Notes: a model not told the origin generated them from the sequence alone. Counted from the stretch's first letter, positions 1 to 6,493 are shown. The stretch: DNA of 8,061 bases from Actinomycetota bacterium (GCA_018882725.1 VERK01000095.1:1-8061), one strand, 5' to 3'. A program made the numbers and translations.

Positions 1-227
1 GCAAGGGACGGGTCTCGGGGGAGGCCGTGTTCGTTGCGTCGGCAGCAGCCAAGTCGGAGGACGACGGTTACTTGATGACCTACGTCTACGACGCCGCGGC
101 CGACACCAGTGAGTTCGTGATCTTCGACGCGCTCACCATGGCCGCCGATCCGATCGCGACCGTCCAACTGCCTCGGGTGCCGTTCGGCTTCCACGGCAGT
201 TGGGTACCGGCCTCCGTGGCCAACTGA
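1..227 (+). CDS. Carotenoid oxygenase family protein, C-terminal fragment (5' end outside window)
   Basis: The reading frame is open from the left edge (first full codon at base 3) and stops at TGA 225-227, giving 74 visible residues. The fragment looks like the end of a carotenoid cleavage dioxygenase / lignostilbene dioxygenase: a GEAVFV-like strand, an EDDGYLMTYVYD segment, a FVIFDA strand, and the closing PFGFHGSWVP motif. In this family four His residues bind the catalytic Fe(II), and the last lies in this C-terminal motif; here it is the His encoded at 192-194. Such enzymes cleave a C=C double bond in carotenoids, apocarotenoids or stilbenes with O2. The substrate cannot be told from the tail. 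A GTG at 27 is in frame, but nothing supports it as a start, since family-like sequence continues upstream of it. The next gene follows after 38 nt on the same strand, so co-transcription is likely. Confidence 0.85.
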   Translation, partial: KGRVSGEAVFVASAAAKSEDDGYLMTYVYDAAADTSEFVIFDALTMAADPIATVQLPRVPFGFHGSWVPASVAN

Positions 228-265
228 ATCCGGCCGCACACGCGGCTCACAACTGAGGGGGAAAC
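228..265 (+). other. Short intergenic spacer with a small hairpin
   Basis: This 38-nt gap separates the carotenoid oxygenase stop from the binding-protein start. It holds a 5-bp inverted repeat (GCCGC at 233-237, GCGGC at 242-246, 4-nt loop) followed by the ribosome binding site. There is no T-tract, so a strong terminator is unlikely. A weak stem here could affect mRNA stability or the relative level of the binding protein, which is an inference only. Confidence 0.3.
255..261 (+). promoter_or_regulatory. Ribosome binding site of the substrate-binding protein gene
   Basis: GAGGGGG ends 4 nt before the ATG at 266. The purine-rich match to the anti-Shine-Dalgarno sequence and the lipoprotein signal that follows fix this start codon. 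Confidence 0.7.
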
Positions 266-1600
266 ATGAAGAGATCCACGAGAGTGGGCTCGCGGGGGTC
301 GCGACTCGTTGCCGCGCTCATGGCGGGCAGTTTGATCATTGCCGCGTGCGGTGGTGACGACGATGGTGGCAGTTCCGAACCGGCCGCCACCGAAGCGCCG
401 GCACCGGCCGACTCGGCCGCACCGGCCGACTCGTCGGCTCCGGCGGATTCGTCGGCACCGGCTGATGAAGCGGGCCCGCCGACCGGTCCCGAGATGGTCG
501 TCGGCATGGTGAACACTGAAGGCACGCCCGGCCTCGACTTCCCCGACATTCGTCGGTTCGCCGAAGCGGCGTTCGACTACATGAACGAGCACGGCGGTTT
601 CGGCAATCGGCCGGTGAAGTTGGAGTCGTGCATCGCCAAGGGTTCGCCCGAGACATCACAGGCCTGCGCCCAAGAACTCGTGGGCAAGGGAGTCGAACTC
701 GTGATCCTTGGCCTCGACTTGTTCCCCGACTACAAGACGTACGACGCGGCCGGCATTCCCGTTATCGGCGTGCTGCCGATCCTCGCCGGCGATTACACCG
801 CCAACGCGTTGTTCCTCACTGGTGGTAACGCCACGTCGATGGCGGCTGCGGCCGCGTACGCCAAGGAGTACCTGAGCGCCACGACCGTCGGCATCATCAG
901 CGCCGACAATCCGGGAGCCAACGGCACCGCGGCATCGCTCGAGGCCGCTCTCGACAAGGCCGGTATCGCCCACACGATCGTCAAGGGTGGCGACAACGAA
1001 ACCGACGCTGGGTACCAGGGTCTGATGCGCGAAGCCGCCAAGGACAATCCCGACCTGCTGATCTCGCTCTACTCGGACGCCGGTTGTATCGGCACCATGC
1101 GTGGTCGGGCATCGCTCGGAATCACCATCCCAGTGCTCACGACCAACATCTGTGCCGATAAGGACGTCATCGACCAGGTCGGTGACGATGCGACGGGTTG
1201 GACCTTCATTGGTGTTCCCGAAGACAAAGAGACTCCCGAACGTGCCCTGATTCGCAAGATCGTGTCGCCGGTGATGGGTGTCCCGGAGGACGAGATCGAT
1301 GCCGCCAGCCTCGGTCTCGGTGGTCTTGGCATCATTCTCACCTTGTCGCTCCGCGACTATGCGATGCAGATGGTCGATGCGGGCACCGAAGTCACCGGAG
1401 CCTCGCTGTACGACTACTTGAAGACCACCAAGACGGGCTTGTTCCTCTACGGGGGGCAGACGCCGATCGAATGTGGTGGCTCGGCGTCCTATCCGGCCGT
1501 TTGCTCGTTCGTCTTCCCGATGGCCGAGTACAAGGGCGGTGGCAAGGTCGGCCCGGTCGAGGGTGTCGGTCTCGTCGACAGCAAGCCCTACTTGCCCTGA
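266..1600 (+). CDS. ABC transporter substrate-binding lipoprotein, branched-chain amino acid (HAAT/LivK-like) class
   Basis: This 444-residue protein is predicted to be a membrane-anchored receptor that captures a small solute for the permease encoded next. Residues 1-28 form a lipoprotein signal: basic n-region (KRSTR..R..R), hydrophobic core, and lipobox IAAC with lipidated Cys28. Residues 29-75 are an Asp/Gly then Ala/Pro/Ser/Asp linker containing a tandem repeat. From about 77 onward the sequence follows the type I periplasmic binding fold (Peripla_BP_6-like): an MVVGMVN first strand, an AFDYMNEHGGFGNRPVKLE segment typical of LivK relatives, and a second lobe with a TTVGIISADNPG strand. 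Six Cys remain in the mature domain (122, 134, 274, 296, 403, 413), spaced as three close pairs. The linker is typical of actinobacterial extracellular lipoproteins. The ligand cannot be read from the sequence: amino acids, amides, short-chain acids and aromatic compounds are all known in this class. Confidence 0.9.
   Translation: MKRSTRVGSRGSRLVAALMAGSLIIAACGGDDDGGSSEPAATEAPAPADSAAPADSSAPADSSAPADEAGPPTGPEMVVGMVNTEGTPGLDFPDIRRFAEAAFDYMNEHGGFGNRPVKLESCIAKGSPETSQACAQELVGKGVELVILGLDLFPDYKTYDAAGIPVIGVLPILAGDYTANALFLTGGNATSMAAAAAYAKEYLSATTVGIISADNPGANGTAASLEAALDKAGIAHTIVKGGDNETDAGYQGLMREAAKDNPDLLISLYSDAGCIGTMRGRASLGITIPVLTTNICADKDVIDQVGDDATGWTFIGVPEDKETPERALIRKIVSPVMGVPEDEIDAASLGLGGLGIILTLSLRDYAMQMVDAGTEVTGASLYDYLKTTKTGLFLYGGQTPIECGGSASYPAVCSFVFPMAEYKGGGKVGPVEGVGLVDSKPYLP
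401..472 (+). repeat. Four tandem 18-bp units encoding the APADSS linker
   Basis: Four consecutive in-frame 18-bp units lie at 401-418, 419-436, 437-454 and 455-472. They encode APADSA, APADSS, APADSS and APADEA, residues 46-69 of the binding protein. The units have diverged at third positions (GCC/GCG/GCT, GAC/GAT), and the last one also differs in sequence. They form a flexible spacer between lipid anchor and ligand-binding domain. In-frame repeats of this kind can change copy number without breaking the reading frame. Confidence 0.8.
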
Positions 1601-1630
1601 TGTTCCGGTCGCTGCCGAGTAGTCGAGTCG

Positions 1631-1636
1631 AGGAGG
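1631..1636 (+). promoter_or_regulatory. Strong Shine-Dalgarno site for the fused permease
   Basis: AGGAGG, a full consensus match, lies 7 nt before the ATG at 1644. It fixes the permease start and is the best ribosome binding site in the window. The 43-nt gap from the preceding stop shows no clear hairpin. Confidence 0.8.
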
Positions 1637-1643
1637 TTCGATC

Positions 1644-3629
1644 ATGACCGATTACCTCTTCTACTTGCTGCTCGGCAGCGGCGCCGGGGCGATCATCGCC
1701 TGCTTCGCCGTGGGCTTGGTGGTCACCTATCAGGCTTCGGGTGTAGTCAACTTCGCGCACGGGGCGATGGCCATGTGGGCGTCGTATCTCTACGCCGAAC
1801 TACGCAACGGTGCGTACGTGTTCCCTATCCCAGGGCTACCCGATCGATATCACTTCGGACACGACGTCGGATTCCGTTGGGCACTCGTCTTGTCGTTGTT
1901 GACCGCCGGTGTTCTCGGCTTTCTCATCTACGCCTTGGTGTTCCGGCCGCTGCGAAGTGCACCGGCTCTGGCCAAGGTGGTCGCGAGCGTTGGTCTCGTC
2001 ATCATCTTCATCTCGCTCGTTGATCGCCGCTTCCCTGATACCTCGGCAATCCGAGTGAAGCCGATCCTCCCGCGGGAGTCGGTGACGATTTCCGAGGGTC
2101 TGACCATTCCGCGTGACGGTTTCTGGCTGGCCTTCATTGCACTCGCCTTGACCGCAGCTTTCTGGGCGGCCGGTAAGTACTTGCGCATCGGTCTGGCCAC
2201 GCGGGCCGCGGCCGAGAACGAAAAAGGTGCGGTGCTCCTCGGATACTCTCCCGACTTCTTGGCTGGCCTCGGGTGGATCCTCGCTTCTCTCAGTGGCGCG
2301 GCGATCGGAATTCTCGCCTCACCGCTCATCCAGCTGAACTCGGGCATCTATACCTTCGCCTTCCTGATCCCGGCTCTCGGGGCTGCACTCATCGGCAAGT
2401 TCCAGCGCTTCTGGCCGACTCTCTTCGCCGGCCTGTTCATCGGAATGATCCAGTCGACTTTCACAAAGATGCAAAACGATTTCTCGTGGTTCCCGAAGTA
2501 CGGAGCCCGTGAGGGTCTTCCGTTCCTCGTGATCATCATCACCATGGTTGTGGCGGGTGAACGCCTTCCGGAGCGCGGCTCGGTGAGCGGCTGGAAGTTG
2601 CCGTCGGTTCCTCCAGCCAAGGTGACTGTCCAGTCGGTCGCTCTGCCGTTCGCCGCCGCTGTGCTCGGTCTCGTCTTCTTGAGTCCATTGTGGCGAGCAG
2701 CGATCATGACCACGACCATCGCCGCGGTGTTGGCACTGTCACTCGTGGTCATCATCGGTTTCGGCGGACAGACATCACTCGCGCAGATGGCATTCGCTGG
2801 AATTGCAGGTTTCGCGCTGTCGAAACTCGCGATGCAGTACGACGTCCCGTTCCCTATCGCTCCGATTGTCGCGTCTCTCGGAGCGGCGCTCTTCGGACTC
2901 ATCGTGGGCCTCCCCGCACTTCGAGTGCGTGGCACCAATCTGGCGATCGTGACCCTGGCGGGAGGTGTCACCGTCGCCGAGTTCGTCTTCAAGAATCCGA
3001 GCTTCATCGGTGACATCGACAGTGGCGGGGCCAAAGTGCCGAACCCGAAGCTGGGAGATTGGGACATCGGCCTCGTATTGGGTACCAAGACATCGCGACC
3101 GATCTTCGGAATTTTCCTCGTGATCGTTCTCGTTCTCGTCGCTCTTGCTGTGGCCAACGTGCGTCGTGGATCGAGTGGACGCATCATGCTGGCCGTGCGC
3201 GGCAACGAGCGGGCGGCCGCGGCCATTGGCATCAACGTCACCCGGGTCAAGATGCAGATGTTCGCGTTCTCGTCATTCATCGCAGGGGTGGGAGGCAGCC
3301 TGATCGCCTACCGCTTTGGCGCAGTGTCCGACCTCTCGTATGGCACCATGGCGTCCTTGACGGTTCTGTCGTTCGCCTACCTCGGAGGCATCACGAGTGT
3401 GAGCGGTGCGATTACGGCCGGAGTGACTGCAGCCTCGGGCGTGATGTTCTACGCCATGAACCAGGTGATCGGCGGCATGGGCAAGTGGGAAGCGTTCATC
3501 GGTGGTGTCCTGCTCATCTTCACGGCCATCGCCAATCCTGAAGGAATCGCCGGTGCGATTCGTCAACAGACGGCGCTGGCCCGGGCCAAGAAGGAACGTC
3601 AGAAAGCCGGAGTGGCCTCGGTGGCCTGA
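1644..3629 (+). CDS. Fused LivH-LivM ABC transporter permease (HAAT family)
   Basis: This 661-residue inner-membrane protein carries both permease subunits of a branched-chain amino acid-type ABC importer in one chain; separate LivH and LivM are each about 300 residues. The LivH half (about 1-305) has the GLVVTYQASGVVNFAHGAMAM signature (24-44) and an EAA-like cytoplasmic loop around 185-224 (RAAAENEKGAVLLGYSPDF). A loop of about 20 residues (305-330) joins the halves. The LivM half (about 331-640) has a GFGGQTSLAQMAFAGIAGF segment (372-390), a second EAA-like loop (AVRGNERAAAAIGINVTRVK, 517-536) and the closing NPEGIAGAIR (631-640). The tail is basic. The EAA loops are the docking sites for the ATPases, so two LivG/LivF-type subunits are expected elsewhere; none is in this window. 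The gene follows the binding-protein gene and very probably works with it. Substrate unknown. Confidence 0.92.
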   Translation: MTDYLFYLLLGSGAGAIIACFAVGLVVTYQASGVVNFAHGAMAMWASYLYAELRNGAYVFPIPGLPDRYHFGHDVGFRWALVLSLLTAGVLGFLIYALVFRPLRSAPALAKVVASVGLVIIFISLVDRRFPDTSAIRVKPILPRESVTISEGLTIPRDGFWLAFIALALTAAFWAAGKYLRIGLATRAAAENEKGAVLLGYSPDFLAGLGWILASLSGAAIGILASPLIQLNSGIYTFAFLIPALGAALIGKFQRFWPTLFAGLFIGMIQSTFTKMQNDFSWFPKYGAREGLPFLVIIITMVVAGERLPERGSVSGWKLPSVPPAKVTVQSVALPFAAAVLGLVFLSPLWRAAIMTTTIAAVLALSLVVIIGFGGQTSLAQMAFAGIAGFALSKLAMQYDVPFPIAPIVASLGAALFGLIVGLPALRVRGTNLAIVTLAGGVTVAEFVFKNPSFIGDIDSGGAKVPNPKLGDWDIGLVLGTKTSRPIFGIFLVIVLVLVALAVANVRRGSSGRIMLAVRGNERAAAAIGINVTRVKMQMFAFSSFIAGVGGSLIAYRFGAVSDLSYGTMASLTVLSFAYLGGITSVSGAITAGVTAASGVMFYAMNQVIGGMGKWEAFIGGVLLIFTAIANPEGIAGAIRQQTALARAKKERQKAGVASVA

Positions 3630-3638
3630 CCGCCACCG
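3619..3638. terminator. Candidate bidirectional terminator hairpin between convergent genes
   Basis: A perfect 7-bp inverted repeat, CGGTGGC (3619-3625) and GCCACCG (3632-3638), has a 6-nt loop and covers the permease stop codon. The convergent gene on the other strand stops at 3640-3642, just beyond the stem. The position suits a terminator or 3'-end stabiliser for both transcripts. Neither strand has a T-tract, so classic intrinsic termination is uncertain. Confidence 0.4.
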
Positions 3639-3639
3639 G

Positions 3640-4062
3640 TCACCCGCGTGAGCGCCAGATGTCTTCCGACCACAGACTGCGCAATTCACCAGCGATGAAG
3701 TCGCTCGTCCAACGCACCATGTCGGCCCAAGGAAACTCGGCGCTGGCCATCTCGGTGAACGCCATACCGGCGAGGATCAACTCAGCGTCCTCGATGTGCA
3801 CCACGAAGTCGCGAGCTGGCTGATCGCGATCGCTGGCCGACAGCGGATCGGCTTCGGTCATCCCGAAACTCTCGTCGGGCCACAACTCTTCGATGCGGCC
3901 TTCGAGCGCCATGATCTCGTCGAGACGCCACGACCGAGCTCCCCAGCCGGTGTCTTCGCCACCGAACATCACCAACTGATCGCTCATGATGCCGAGGATC
4001 TGACGGATCGCTGACGCGGCATCGCGTTCGAGTTGCATCACCCGGGGTTCGGTGAGAGCCAT
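3640..4062 (-). CDS. Hypothetical acidic cytoplasmic protein, 140 aa
   Basis: I do not recognise a family. From ATG 4062-4060 the protein has 140 residues, begins MALTEPRVMQLERDAASAIR and ends in TGA 3642-3640. It is acidic and mostly helix-prone, with no signal peptide, membrane segment or Cys. Two amphipathic stretches stand out: residues 43-61 (RSWRLDEIMALEGRIEEL) and 95-132, which is rich in aromatic residues including FPWADMVRW. The frame stays open upstream to 4401, but that extension runs antisense through a gene with a clear export signal and reads as low-quality sequence, so I chose the internal start. An in-frame ATG at 4110 is a second candidate; neither has a clear Shine-Dalgarno site. 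The gene is convergent with the permease (10 nt between stops) and divergent from the lipoprotein gene. Function unknown. Confidence 0.6.
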   Translation of the reverse strand: MALTEPRVMQLERDAASAIRQILGIMSDQLVMFGGEDTGWGARSWRLDEIMALEGRIEELWPDESFGMTEADPLSASDRDQPARDFVVHIEDAELILAGMAFTEMASAEFPWADMVRWTSDFIAGELRSLWSEDIWRSRG

Positions 4063-4141
4063 GCACGAGTTTCTCAGAGATCGTCCGGTTGGGACGAACG
4101 GCCCATTCATCGTCAAGACGACGTGACGACATTCTTGGCCG
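4063..4141. promoter_or_regulatory. Divergent intergenic region, probable promoter region for both flanking genes
   Basis: This 79-bp gap lies between the start of the 140-aa gene (-) and the lipoprotein gene (+), so promoters for both directions should be here or just inside the genes. I could not find convincing -35/-10 pairs. A TTGACG hexamer on the - strand (4117-4112) has no good -10 at normal spacing. A small dyad, CGTCA (4111-4115) and TGACG (4124-4128) separated by 8 nt, could be an operator, but it is short enough to arise by chance. Confidence 0.35.
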
Positions 4142-4747
4142 ATGAAGACACAACGACTGGTGCTGGTGGTGCTGACAATGGTCGCACTGGCCAACTGCGG
4201 AGGTTCGTCAGCCGAACCGATCGGACGAATCGATTCGATACCCGACGAACCCCGACCGGGGTTCGTGCCGGAATCGGACTCAAGAGCGACGACGACGGCG
4301 CCCCAATCGGTGGTCGACGGGTCGCTGCCGGTCGAGTGGGGGTTCGCCGAGTTGATGGCCAAGCGAATCGACTGCAGCCGCGACCCCTGGAGCTGTGACA
4401 TCGACGATCTGGCCGTCTCCGAGTCGCCCGCCCATCACGACCTCACCGAGGTCTTCGAGCGCCGTCGCCGTTACGGCATCACGGCCTCGACCAAAGGCGC
4501 CCTCACGTACGAGGTCGACGCCATTCACGAAGTTTCACCCGAACTGGCTCATGTGTCGGTGTGCATCAACGACGACGTGGTTCTCACGATGAGAGTTCCC
4601 GGCGGCGGACCGCCCGCGATCTTCGACGAGTCGATCTCGAGTTACCGCATGGTCTTCGTGACGCAGAGAACGATGACTGGGTGGCGTTGGGTCGAGTTCG
4701 AGACGGTCGATCGAATCGTGGGGTTGGGCCTGTGCGACGCATCGTGA
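4142..4747 (+). CDS. Exported lipoprotein-like protein of unknown function, 201 aa
   Basis: The N-terminus is an export signal: MKTQR, a hydrophobic run to residue 17, then LANC with Cys19. Asn at the -1 position is unusual for a lipobox, and ALA before Asn18 would also suit signal peptidase I, so lipidation is likely but not certain. Residues 20-60 are a disordered Gly/Ser/Pro/Thr linker. The folded part (about 62-198) contains MAKRIDCSRDPWSCDIDDLAV (72-92, shortened here to its recognisable core), an ERRRRYGI helix end, strands at 119-128 and 137-151, a WRWVEFE strand (181-187) and a terminal LCDAS. Its layout resembles small NTF2-like secreted domains, which is an inference. Cys78/85 and 141/198 could form disulfides. 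No clear Shine-Dalgarno site precedes the ATG. The next gene overlaps its 3' end, so the two products probably act together on the cell surface. Confidence 0.75.
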   Translation: MKTQRLVLVVLTMVALANCGGSSAEPIGRIDSIPDEPRPGFVPESDSRATTTAPQSVVDGSLPVEWGFAELMAKRIDCSRDPWSCDIDDLAVSESPAHHDLTEVFERRRRYGITASTKGALTYEVDAIHEVSPELAHVSVCINDDVVLTMRVPGGGPPAIFDESISSYRMVFVTQRTMTGWRWVEFETVDRIVGLGLCDAS

Positions 4748-5574
4748 ACAGATGGATGTGGGCTTCTCTCGTCGGATCTCTGGCGACAATCATTCCTTTC
4801 TCCGACCACGCGCAGGCGGGTGAACAGACGTGGGCGGGGTCGGGAGACGGAGAGATCTGGGCTGGTGTGCAGACGGGCTCTCCCGAGTCGGCCGGAACAT
4901 GGAACGGGGTGGTCTGCTCGTGGACGGTGGAGACCGCGTACGACTCGAGTTTCGGTAGTGGGTCCACGGCACCGATCACGATGGAGATCGACGGCATCGA
5001 GTACGTGCTCTACACGCGTACGTGTGGTTCGTCGTGGTCGTCGGTATGGGTTCCGCAAATTTCCGAAGCACAACTCGCGCAGCAGGCGTCAGCGCTGGTT
5101 CGCGCGAGCATTCCGCCGCCGCGATTGCAGATGGCTCCCAACCCGAACTCGGCCGTGGTTCTCGTGTCGACGTGGTTCTGGGCCGACTCCACGTGGTGGC
5201 GTCCGGTGTCGGCGACGGCGTGGATCCCGACCCCTGACGGAGTCATCTGGGCCACGGCCACGGCGACGCCATCCACCATCACGTTCGCCACCGAGGACTC
5301 GGTGGTGAAGTCAGCGATCACCGAGTCGGTCACGTGTGCGGGCCCCGGTCCGGATTGGAATCTCGGGTGGGGTGACGACCTCGATTCGCCGTGCTCGTAC
5401 GAGTATCAACATGCGTCGACGGCTCACCCGAGTGGACGCTTCGACGCACGAGTGTCGGTCGCCTGGTCGATCGAATGGACGTCGAGCAGTGGCGCCGGAG
5501 GTTCGCTGCCGAGTTGGACGTCGACCACGTCGATGTCGGTCAGGGTGCAGGAACTACACGCGCTGGTTCGCTGA
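4732..5574 (+). CDS. Secreted tryptophan-rich protein of unknown function, 280 aa
   Basis: From GTG 4732 the protein has a signal peptide: basic MRRIVNR, hydrophobic core to about residue 23, and AQA before Gly30 as a signal peptidase I site. The mature part is strikingly rich in Trp (about 17 residues), with a likely beta-sandwich C-terminal half: STWFWADSTWWRPVSATAW (146-164), VIWATATATPSTITF (171-185), CSYEYQH (221-227), VSVAWSIEWTSSSG (241-254) and a closing VRVQELHAL. From memory, this order resembles a widespread, poorly characterised actinobacterial secreted family with PKD-like features; I cannot confirm it here. Cys62/98 and Cys202/221 could form disulfides. The chosen start has GTGGGG 8 nt upstream and overlaps the preceding gene by 16 nt. 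GTG 4744 (4-nt GTGA overlap) and ATG 4756 are alternatives. Translational coupling to the lipoprotein gene is likely. The 3' end overlaps the convergent permease gene. Confidence 0.75.
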   Translation: MRRIVNRWMWASLVGSLATIIPFSDHAQAGEQTWAGSGDGEIWAGVQTGSPESAGTWNGVVCSWTVETAYDSSFGSGSTAPITMEIDGIEYVLYTRTCGSSWSSVWVPQISEAQLAQQASALVRASIPPPRLQMAPNPNSAVVLVSTWFWADSTWWRPVSATAWIPTPDGVIWATATATPSTITFATEDSVVKSAITESVTCAGPGPDWNLGWGDDLDSPCSYEYQHASTAHPSGRFDARVSVAWSIEWTSSSGAGGSLPSWTSTTSMSVRVQELHALVR

Positions 5575-6481
5575 TCTTCGGCACCTTCTGCGACCAGATC
5601 ACTCCGACGATCACCAGGACCGCACCGAGGATCTGAATGGGTACGAGCGACTCGTCGAGGATCAACACGACCCAGATCAGAGTGAGTACGGGCTCGGTGG
5701 CGGCGACGAGTGCGGCTGGTGCCGGACCGAGATGTTTGACCCCGAGGAAGAAGGCCGTTCCGGAGATCACGGTGCTGATCACACCGAGGGCGATCATCGA
5801 CCACACGTACTTCGGACCAGATGGTGCATCGACCCCGCCGGCACCGAGGGCGAAGATCGCCGCCAGGAGAAACGACCCGGTGAGCCCCCACGCAGCGGCA
5901 ACGAATCCGTCACCACTGTTGTGGTGTGAGCCGTCATCGGTTGGTTCGGCGGCCACGATGCGCTCGCTGAAGAGGATGTAGCACGCGTAGAGAAACGCGT
6001 TGCCGAGCGTGATGATCATGCCGATCACGGCTGAGTCACCCGCGCCATCGACCACCTCGGGAACGGTGAACGCGATTCCGAGCAGAGTGATGAAGACCGC
6101 CCACCACATGTGGCGCGTGGTGGGCTTGCCCAGGATTCGCGCACCGATCGCAACCATGGCGGGGTACGTGTAGCAGATCACGATGTAGAGAGCGCCGGGC
6201 AGGCGGTCGAGTGACGCGAAGGCCAAGTAGGCGAGCAGACCGAACACCACACCGGCAGCGAATCGAGGGCGCCAGTCGACGGCGAGGGGCGATGGTCCGT
6301 ATCCGCTCGCGCGACGAATCGCGACCACGGTCCAAGCAACGGGTGCGGCAATCGCAAAGCGCCAGAAGAGAACGTCGGTGGTGCCGAGTTGTTCGAGGAC
6401 GTTCTTGCCGAAGACGGTGAACAGGGAGTAGGCGAGCGCGCTCACCAGCATCCAGGCGATTCCCCGTTGTTTGGCCGACAC
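5540..6481 (-). CDS. EamA/DMT-superfamily membrane transporter
   Basis: This 313-residue integral membrane protein belongs to the drug/metabolite transporter superfamily. It has ten predicted helices in two EamA repeats: repeat 1 about 8-140 (helices near 8-26, 35-56, 72-92, 97-117, 125-141) and repeat 2 about 151-298 (151-171, 193-213, 226-246, 252-275, 281-298). Family marks are WMLVSALAYSLFTVFGK, DVLFWRF after helix 1, and ATEPVLTLIWVVLILDESL followed by a final GAVLVIVGVIW helix in repeat 2. Members export or exchange amino acids, nucleotides, sugars or other metabolites; the substrate cannot be predicted. The start is GTG 6481-6479, 12 nt after the GGDEF-EAL stop, with no clear ribosome binding site, so translation may depend on coupling. 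ATG at residue 11 would cut into helix 1. Its last 35 bp overlap the convergent secreted-protein gene. Confidence 0.9.
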   Translation of the reverse strand: MSAKQRGIAWMLVSALAYSLFTVFGKNVLEQLGTTDVLFWRFAIAAPVAWTVVAIRRASGYGPSPLAVDWRPRFAAGVVFGLLAYLAFASLDRLPGALYIVICYTYPAMVAIGARILGKPTTRHMWWAVFITLLGIAFTVPEVVDGAGDSAVIGMIITLGNAFLYACYILFSERIVAAEPTDDGSHHNSGDGFVAAAWGLTGSFLLAAIFALGAGGVDAPSGPKYVWSMIALGVISTVISGTAFFLGVKHLGPAPAALVAATEPVLTLIWVVLILDESLVPIQILGAVLVIVGVIWSQKVPKISEPARVVPAP

Positions 6482-6493
6482 GAGGGGAAGACG

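Noticed and set aside
656..1645. Long open frame on the - strand (329 codons)
   Set aside because: It lies antisense within the binding-protein gene. High-GC coding DNA often leaves such shadow frames open, and the translation is rich in Arg/Gly/His with no family character.
2348..3280. Long - strand open frame (310 codons)
   Set aside because: It is antisense to the permease, which has clear LivH/LivM motifs throughout. The shadow translation has no family character.
4111..4128. CGTCA-N8-TGACG dyad as a regulator binding site
   Set aside because: The half-sites are only 5 bp, and a match of this size is expected by chance in a GC-rich region. It is mentioned in the intergenic entry but not called as an operator.
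4063..4401. Upstream extension of the - strand 140-aa gene to a 253-residue frame
   Set aside because: The extra 113 residues are antisense to the lipoprotein gene, which has a clear export signal and linker. The extension is low-complexity Ser/Thr/Pro sequence without domain character.
4561..4731. Upstream part of the secreted-protein frame, before GTG 4732
   Set aside because: This stretch is Arg-rich out-of-frame reading of the lipoprotein gene. The signal peptide begins only at 4732 or 4744, so the longer start is not real.
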